10,202 nucleotides of DNA from Euryarchaeota archaeon TMED117 (GTDB taxonomy: Archaea; Thermoplasmatota; Poseidoniia; Poseidoniales; Poseidoniaceae): positions 1 to 10,202 of the forward strand of contig NHFS02000018.1 in the NCBI GenBank assembly GCA_002171315.2. Reading direction: 5' to 3'. Below the pieces are notes generated by a model. The model did not search any database, was not told where the DNA came from, and saw only the letters and a program-made list of their open reading frames with translations. Of this stretch, positions 5,628 to 10,202 are shown one piece after another (the stretch's first letter is position 1; each line of letters begins with the position of its first letter). The position numbers and the translations under genes were made by a program.

Positions 5628-7206
5628 AAAGTGGAATATTACCGTGCTTCTTTGCCGGTCGGATTTCTTCCTTATCCAGAAGCATCAACAATGCTCTTGT
5701 GAGTTTAGATCGAGTTTCACTTGGTTCGATAACATCATCGATGTAGCCCATTGCTGCTGCCTTGTATGGATTTGCGAACGTATCTGTGAAGTCGGACACG
5801 AGCCTTTCCCGTTCTTGTTCTTGATTACGAGCCTGCTTGAGTCTTCTACGATGAATAATCTCAACAGCTCCATCAGCACCCATAACAGCTAATTCGGCTC
5901 CAGGCCAAGCGACGTTGTAATCTCCACGAATGTGTTTTGAAGACATGACGTCATAGGCGCCTCCGTAGGCTTTTCGCAGGATAACTGTCAACTTTGGAAC
6001 AGTTGCTTCAGCGTACGCATAGAGTAACTTGGCGCCATGACGAATGATGCCTCCCCATTCTTGATTGGTTCCTGGTAAAAATCCGGGGACATCTTCAAGG
6101 GTGACTAATGGTATGTTGAATGCATCACAAAAACGAACGAATCGGGCCGCTTTATCGCTTGCATCGATGTCCAAACATCCAGCAAGAACCTTTGGTTGAT
6201 TTGCAACAACTCCTACTGTATGCCCTGCTAAATGTCCAAATCCACATACAATATTCATCGCATAATCAGCCTGAACTTCCAAGAAGCCACCATCATCAAG
6301 CACTTCTCGAATGACGTCGGTGACATCATAAGGTTTGTTTGCATCTTCTGGAATGATGTTACTCAAGCCATCACATACTCTGTTTGGATCATCTGAGGTT
6401 TTTCGTACAGGTGCTCGTGACATGTTGTTTGAAGGAAACATGTCGCAAAGATCTCGTGCAAGTTGAATTGCTGAATCATCGCTTTCAGCGGTAAAGTGAG
6501 ATACTCCTGACTTAGAAGCATGCGTCATAGCTCCGCCGAGATCTTCGAACGATACGACTTCATTTGTAACTGTCTTGATAACTTCTGGACCGGTGATAAA
6601 CATGTGTGCAGTTTTGTCGACCATGATGACAAAATCAGTGATTGCTGGGCTGTAAACCGCTCCACCAGCGCACGGGCCCATGATGACGCTTATTTGGGGT
6701 ACAACACCTGAGGCTCGCACATTTCTGAAGAAAATCTCTGCGTAAGAACCGAGGGATGCAACCCCTTCTTGGATACGTGCTCCGCCAGAATCATTCAAAC
6801 CTATAACGGGTCTTCCAGTTTTTAGAGCCATGTCAAGGACCTTGCAGATTTTCAAGCCATGCATCTCTCCTAAAGAACCACCATAGACGGTGAAATCTTG
6901 GGCAAAGGCAAACACTTCTCTCCCGTTGATCATTCCGTGGCCAGTAACAACACCATCTCCTGGAATCACGTTCTTGTCCATATCAAAATCTCGACATCTG
7001 TGTTCTACCAATGCATCTATTTCCTGAAATGATCCATCATCAAGAAGCATTTCAAGACGTTCACGTGCCGTCATTTTGCCTCGATTATGTTGTGCATCGA
7101 TTCGCGCTTGGCCGCCTCCTGCTTCGCTCCGAGATTTTCGTGCACGAAGGTCATTGAGACGTTTTTCTGTCGAAGACATCTTGCTCACCACTACTCGCTT
7201 GGGCAT
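5626..7206 (-). CDS. pccB: Propionyl-CoA (acyl-CoA) carboxylase, carboxyltransferase beta subunit
   Basis: The 526-residue product has the full crotonase-like double fold of biotin-dependent carboxyltransferases. The N-terminal half has GGGQARIDAQHNRGKMTARER (about 30-50), LNDSGGARIQEG (137-148) and GPCAGGAVYSPA (177-188), forming the acyl-CoA site. The C-terminal half has EDVPGFLPGTNQEWGGIIRHG (371-391) and AYGGAYDVMSSK (413-424), forming the biotin site, and it ends in the typical KKHGNIPL. Reaction: transfer of CO2 from carboxybiotin to propionyl-CoA, giving (S)-methylmalonyl-CoA. Asp419 matches the residue that marks propionyl over acetyl preference in characterised Streptomyces enzymes. 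It heads the carboxylase trio. The start is uncertain: ATG at 7206, or ATG at 7179 (residue 10), which has a better GGTGAG upstream and matches usual family N-termini. A decarboxylase role is less likely because no membrane subunits are seen. Confidence 0.96.
   Translation of the reverse strand: MPKRVVVSKMSSTEKRLNDLRARKSRSEAGGGQARIDAQHNRGKMTARERLEMLLDDGSFQEIDALVEHRCRDFDMDKNVIPGDGVVTGHGMINGREVFAFAQDFTVYGGSLGEMHGLKICKVLDMALKTGRPVIGLNDSGGARIQEGVASLGSYAEIFFRNVRASGVVPQISVIMGPCAGGAVYSPAITDFVIMVDKTAHMFITGPEVIKTVTNEVVSFEDLGGAMTHASKSGVSHFTAESDDSAIQLARDLCDMFPSNNMSRAPVRKTSDDPNRVCDGLSNIIPEDANKPYDVTDVIREVLDDGGFLEVQADYAMNIVCGFGHLAGHTVGVVANQPKVLAGCLDIDASDKAARFVRFCDAFNIPLVTLEDVPGFLPGTNQEWGGIIRHGAKLLYAYAEATVPKLTVILRKAYGGAYDVMSSKHIRGDYNVAWPGAELAVMGADGAVEIIHRRRLKQARNQEQERERLVSDFTDTFANPYKAAAMGYIDDVIEPSETRSKLTRALLMLLDKEEIRPAKKHGNIPL
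7184..7189 (-). promoter_or_regulatory. Candidate ribosome binding site favouring the internal start (7179) of the carboxyltransferase
   Basis: GGTGAG lies four nt before the in-frame ATG at 7179-7177. The upstream ATG at 7206 has only a weak AGGG-like match. Starting at 7179 would remove nine residues (MPKRVVVSK) and leave MSSTEKRL. The two starts cannot be separated from sequence alone. Confidence 0.4.
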
Positions 7207-7252
7207 AACGCCCTTATTCGTTGCCCTTGATTAGAACGGTAAACATATGCGT

Positions 7253-8881
7253 TTAGGGGGTTCGTAATCGAACCATTTCCCAATCCTCTTTCCCATAAGG
7301 AGGATCGTTCCAGTCATCATCACCAGGTAAGATAAGCCCCTCTCCAATCGACGCCATACCCTGTGCTAATTGCAGATGCATTCCTGTGAAATCCTGCCAC
7401 TCGACCTGTCCGCTTCGTAATTTGAACCATAGGCGTAGATTTCTCCACGACTTGCAAAGGCGTGCGAATAATTTGAGATGAAGGCGTGCAGATATTGGCC
7501 ACCAAATCAAAAGAATAAGAGATACAAGAGGCCATGGGATGAAGGCTAATGCAGGAAGAATATAACCGGGTAGTTCAATGTCTTGAAGGAATGAATTCTT
7601 TGACGCAAGCATCCATCCTATAGAAATTGAAGCGAAGATCCACCAGATAGGATACAAGGCAACTGAATAGAGTAGTTTCATTGAACCGATTGCAGAATGA
7701 TTGTCTTCGTTCTTTGATTGAATAATCACGACAAGGCGAATAAACATGTACGGAACGATTGTCCCAATCATTGCAGACCAAGTCACTAATCCAAGCATCC
7801 ATGAAGCAGACCAAATCCATAGAAGCATATTTTTTAGAAAGGCTGTTTTGGATATTTTCTTTTCACGGTCACGTAATTCCCATGATCGTAGTCCTATGTG
7901 TTCCATTTCACTGTGGTGTTTCTTGAATTTATTTTCCAAATCTAACGTACGTTCTGGATCGTTTTTTCCTAGGTATTGCCAAGCTGCCCGAACTCTTCGG
8001 GATCCAAGTACTGCTTCATGGAATGTGATTGGCTTCACTTCATCGCCGCTTCTCGCAGTGTGAATCATGCGACGAGCCCGCCAGACTAATTCCCTATCTT
8101 CCCATGTTTCTTGAGCCTGATTACAACGTTGAATTTCTGTGTGAAGCAAGTTCGTCATTTCTTCACACCAAATTCGATCGTAAGCAAGTTCACCATGCTT
8201 TTCCAGTTCTTCTACTGATGGCTTTGGAGCACCTTCTTCACCGGGAAGTGGGGGGTAGGTGAGACGACGATTAACCTGTAAACTAACACGCTCTCTAAAT
8301 TTATGCTGATCGCTGTAGTGTAATCCGATTGGGACGAGATGTGGCCTCGGTTTCTCCATTTCATCCGCCTTTCGAATTGAGTCGAGAAGAATTCGTGCGG
8401 CTCCTGTTCGCATTTTTACTGGATGTGCTTTTGTATGCGAAATCCCTTCAGGAAATATTGCAACACGCTGTCCATTTGCAACACTCGACGAAAGCGTATC
8501 GATAAGGCCTGAATTAGCTTTCTTTCTCTCTTCGGTGGTCCCTACATTGTCTTGAGGACGAAGCACAGGTTTTGCGTCAATCGCACGTAGTATATGCCCT
8601 AGGATTGGTGTCTTGAACAATGGGCTTTTCGCTGCAAAAGTCAATCCGCCTGGTAAAGCCGCCATCATCAGCATAGGGTCAATTAAGCCCCCTGGGTGCC
8701 ATGCGGTGAAGACAATGCCACCTTCTTGCGGAAGTGTATCAAGATCGACCAAAGAGATTTCTCTAAACCATGTGTCCATGAGAGCGCGATTGACTCTTCT
8801 CACTCTGGTGTAACCTTTGCTGGGCATGAGGGAATCCGGGTCTTTCTCCCATGCCATGCTTATGCTCTTACTTTCTCGCAT
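7253..8881 (-). CDS. PlsC-superfamily (Gat1/Sct1-like) glycerolipid acyltransferase with C-terminal membrane segments
   Basis: The 542-residue protein has a LPLAT domain at about 25-215. Motif I is WHPGGLIDP with catalytic His62 and Asp68 in the H-x5-D spacing of the Gat1/Sct1-like branch; motif III is FPEGISH (143-149). KPVLRP (104-109) and LVPIGLHY (182-189) also fit. A polar, probably helical middle (220-345) follows, then hydrophobic stretches at about 351-387, 400-427 and 438-461 that anchor it in the membrane. Known: this branch acylates glycerol-3-phosphate, dihydroxyacetone phosphate or lysophosphatidate. The substrate here is unknown. An ester-lipid enzyme is unexpected in an archaeon with only isoprenoid ether lipids. 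ATG 8881 is favoured by a TATA-like box 26-33 nt upstream (leaderless); ATG 8857 is the alternative. The carboxyltransferase gene follows after 46 nt. Confidence 0.88.
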   Translation of the reverse strand: MRESKSISMAWEKDPDSLMPSKGYTRVRRVNRALMDTWFREISLVDLDTLPQEGGIVFTAWHPGGLIDPMLMMAALPGGLTFAAKSPLFKTPILGHILRAIDAKPVLRPQDNVGTTEERKKANSGLIDTLSSSVANGQRVAIFPEGISHTKAHPVKMRTGAARILLDSIRKADEMEKPRPHLVPIGLHYSDQHKFRERVSLQVNRRLTYPPLPGEEGAPKPSVEELEKHGELAYDRIWCEEMTNLLHTEIQRCNQAQETWEDRELVWRARRMIHTARSGDEVKPITFHEAVLGSRRVRAAWQYLGKNDPERTLDLENKFKKHHSEMEHIGLRSWELRDREKKISKTAFLKNMLLWIWSASWMLGLVTWSAMIGTIVPYMFIRLVVIIQSKNEDNHSAIGSMKLLYSVALYPIWWIFASISIGWMLASKNSFLQDIELPGYILPALAFIPWPLVSLILLIWWPISARLHLKLFARLCKSWRNLRLWFKLRSGQVEWQDFTGMHLQLAQGMASIGEGLILPGDDDWNDPPYGKEDWEMVRLRTP

Positions 8882-8978
8882 TTCATCTCATCGACGATTT
8901 TCATTCAAATAAATGAAAAGAGCCTGCTTAACCTAGATTGGACGAGCCCTTGATAACCAACCGACATCTGGACAAAGC
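8882..8978. promoter_or_regulatory. Divergent promoter region between acyltransferase and mutase genes
   Basis: This 97-nt gap must hold promoters for both directions. Leftward, ATTTATTT (minus strand, 8914-8907) lies 26-33 nt before the ATG at 8881, where an archaeal TATA box sits for a leaderless message. Rightward, no ribosome binding site precedes ATG 8979; the weak TTGATAAC at 8950-8957 lies 22-29 nt upstream and could serve a leaderless transcript. Neither start is proven. Confidence 0.55.
8898..8919. promoter_or_regulatory. 8-bp inverted repeat over the TATA-like element, possible operator
   Basis: TTTTCATT (8898-8905) and AATGAAAA (8912-8919) are perfect inverted arms around CAAATA. 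The repeat covers the TATA-like element proposed for the acyltransferase, so a dimeric repressor bound here could block leftward transcription and influence the mutase promoter. AT-rich palindromes also arise by chance. Confidence 0.4.
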
Positions 8979-9425
8979 ATGGACAAACCATTGAGGATTG
9001 TTATTGCCAAACCCGGTCTTGATGGTCATGACAGAGGTGCAAAGGTTGTCGCACGGGCCTTGCGAGATGCTGGTCATGAAGTCATTTATACTGGTCTTCG
9101 GAGAACTCCGGCTCAGATTATTGAAACAGTTCGAGATGAAGACGCAATTTTACTCGGACTCTCATCTTTATCCGGTGCTCATGAACATCTTTTCCCCCGG
9201 ATTTGTGAAACGCTTCGAGATAACAACATGGGTGATGTCATTGTCTTTGGAGGGGGCATCATTCCTGATGATGATCGTCCAGCATTATTCCAAGCAGGAG
9301 TCAAGGCAATCTTTGGACCAGGTACTTCGACTGAAGAGATGGTCGCTTTTATCGAAACTGCAGTCGCTAGAACAGATGCAGGTGTTGGCAGTGATACCGA
9401 TTGGCACTGGACTGGGCAATCTTGA
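8979..9425 (+). CDS. mcmA2: Methylmalonyl-CoA mutase, B12-binding (C-terminal/small) subunit
   Basis: The 148-residue product is a complete cobalamin-binding Rossmann domain. AKPGLDGHDRGAKVV (10-24) carries the D-x-H-x-x-G signature, with His17 as the lower axial cobalt ligand; LSSLSGAHEH (61-70) holds the S-x-L motif, and FGGGIIPDDD (90-99) is the Gly-rich loop. FGPGTSTEEM near the end is typical. Role: it pairs with the separate catalytic barrel subunit to convert methylmalonyl-CoA to succinyl-CoA with adenosylcobalamin. The split mutase is common in archaea. The C-terminal tail (about 130-148) is slightly longer than usual. No ribosome binding site precedes ATG 8979, so the message may be leaderless. 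The MeaB gene follows after 4 nt, the usual partner. The catalytic subunit is not in the window. A close relative for isobutyryl- or ethylmalonyl-CoA is possible but less likely beside a carboxylase. Confidence 0.95.
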   Translation: MDKPLRIVIAKPGLDGHDRGAKVVARALRDAGHEVIYTGLRRTPAQIIETVRDEDAILLGLSSLSGAHEHLFPRICETLRDNNMGDVIVFGGGIIPDDDRPALFQAGVKAIFGPGTSTEEMVAFIETAVARTDAGVGSDTDWHWTGQS

Positions 9426-9429
9426 GGTG

Positions 9430-10202
9430 ATGTTCTTGGAACAGTTGATGTCACTTGCTCTTGAAGGGGATAGAAGGGCATTAGCACGCCTCCTTTCATC
9501 CATTGAAAACGGTGAAACCATACTCAAATCAGAAGCGAAAGAATCTGATGATTGGAATGTGCTAGCATTGACAGGTCCACCAGGGGTTGGCAAATCTTGT
9601 CTTCTTGATCGATTACTCCATGTATGGACGGATAAAGGTCTGAAGATAGGTGTTCTTGCAGTCGATCCATCCTCGCCAAGGTCTGGAGGAGCATTGCTCG
9701 GTGATCGTGTAAGAATGACAGTTGTAGACCATCCTGAAAAGAAAGACTTGGTGTATGTTCGATCAGTTGCAACAAGAAAATCCAGTGGCTCAGTACCATC
9801 AGTCGTTCAAGAAATGGCTGCATGTCTATTAATGACTGGTTGGGACAAAGTCATCATTGAAACAGTAGGTGCAGGACAATCAGAAGTCCGCTGTGCAGCA
9901 GTTGCAGATCGAATCGTTTTGATTGAAGGGCCTGCAAGAGGAGACGGTGTCCAAGCAGAAAAAGCAGGGCTGCTCGAACTTGCTGATGCAATCCTTGTCA
10001 ACAAATCAGACCTTCCGGGTGCTGAACGACACGCAAATGAACTGAGAGAATCTCTTCAATTGGGTAAGGGAATTCCTCCAGAGGTACAACTCGTTAGTGC
10101 CCTAAAAGGTGATGGGATTGAAGAAGCAGCAACTCTTCTAATGGAATTAAAACAAACCTCAAGGGCAGAAAGAGCACGGTGGAGAGAACGAATTTTATCT
10201 CA
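9430..10202 (+). CDS. meaB: MeaB/ArgK-type GTPase, methylmalonyl-CoA mutase chaperone (truncated by the window edge)
   Basis: 257 residues are visible and the frame is open at the edge. Motifs: Walker A GPPGVGKS (49-56), the family signature DPSSPRSGGALLGDRVRM (79-96), the switch segment ETVGAGQSE (144-152) and the guanine motif NKSD (191-194). Known: MeaB loads and protects adenosylcobalamin in methylmalonyl-CoA mutase, using GTP hydrolysis to gate transfer and release of damaged cofactor. Older annotations call it a LAO/AO transport kinase. The start is ambiguous: GTG 9427, ATG 9430, TTG 9436 and ATG 9448 are all in frame. GAGGTGA (9424-9430) sits too close to ATG 9430 but is well spaced for TTG 9436. 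The 4-nt gap to the mutase subunit gene indicates coupled translation. Usual family length is about 310-330 residues, so roughly 60-70 are missing here. Confidence 0.95.
   Translation, partial: MFLEQLMSLALEGDRRALARLLSSIENGETILKSEAKESDDWNVLALTGPPGVGKSCLLDRLLHVWTDKGLKIGVLAVDPSSPRSGGALLGDRVRMTVVDHPEKKDLVYVRSVATRKSSGSVPSVVQEMAACLLMTGWDKVIIETVGAGQSEVRCAAVADRIVLIEGPARGDGVQAEKAGLLELADAILVNKSDLPGAERHANELRESLQLGKGIPPEVQLVSALKGDGIEEAATLLMELKQTSRAERARWRERILS

Noticed and set aside
9179..10004. Minus-strand open frames opposite the mutase subunit and MeaB genes
   Set aside because: The plus-strand frames carry full B12-binding and GTPase motif sets; the reverse products are Ser/Leu-rich with no recognisable family.

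Overview
The window reads as a piece of a marine archaeal genome, most likely Marine Group II Euryarchaeota (Candidatus Poseidoniales) or a close relative. This is an inference from gene content: a huge Asp-rich, secreted, membrane-anchored protein with thrombospondin type 3 repeats; a stand-alone biotin carrier next to a carboxyltransferase; a split methylmalonyl-CoA mutase with a separate B12-binding subunit; and a bacterial/eukaryotic-type glycerolipid acyltransferase. No rRNA or other strong taxonomic marker is present, so the assignment is moderate.

Layout. Positions 84-8881 hold six genes, all on the minus strand. In transcription order they are: a PlsC/Gat1-like acyltransferase with C-terminal membrane segments (8881-7253), an acyl-CoA (propionyl-CoA) carboxyltransferase (7206-5626), a 61-residue carboxylase-associated protein (5616-5431), a biotin carboxyl carrier protein (5426-5016), a 79-residue Cys/His protein (4973-4734) and a 1533-residue surface protein (4685-84). 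The gaps are 46, 9, 4, 42 and 48 nt, and Shine-Dalgarno sequences sit at several junctions. The carboxylase trio is almost certainly cotranscribed; whether the surface protein shares that transcript is unclear. A 97-nt divergent intergenic region (8882-8978) carries an 8-bp inverted repeat over a TATA-like element. Beyond it, the B12-binding subunit of methylmalonyl-CoA mutase (8979-9425) and the MeaB GTPase (9430 to the window edge, truncated) run on the plus strand.

Pathway logic. The carboxyltransferase and biotin carrier would make methylmalonyl-CoA from propionyl-CoA. The B12-binding mutase subunit, assisted by MeaB, would take part in converting it to succinyl-CoA. Together this is the B12-dependent route from propionyl-CoA (odd-chain fatty acids, Val/Ile/Met breakdown) into the TCA cycle. 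Biotin carboxylase, the catalytic mutase subunit and the epimerase are not in the window and must be encoded elsewhere if the route works.

The surface protein has a signal peptide, glycine-rich beta-strand-like rungs, a PPC-like domain, beta-sandwich-like segments, then a calcium-binding stalk. In the stalk nine 27-residue Cys-free repeats interrupt a family of ten 33-residue repeats with an invariant C-x13-C. A single transmembrane helix and a short cytoplasmic tail ending in a WW-like motif follow. I found no CRISPR array, transposase, tRNA or rRNA. The most unusual items are the surface protein's nested repeats and WW-like tail, the two small uncharacterised genes, and an ester-lipid-type acyltransferase in a putative archaeon.
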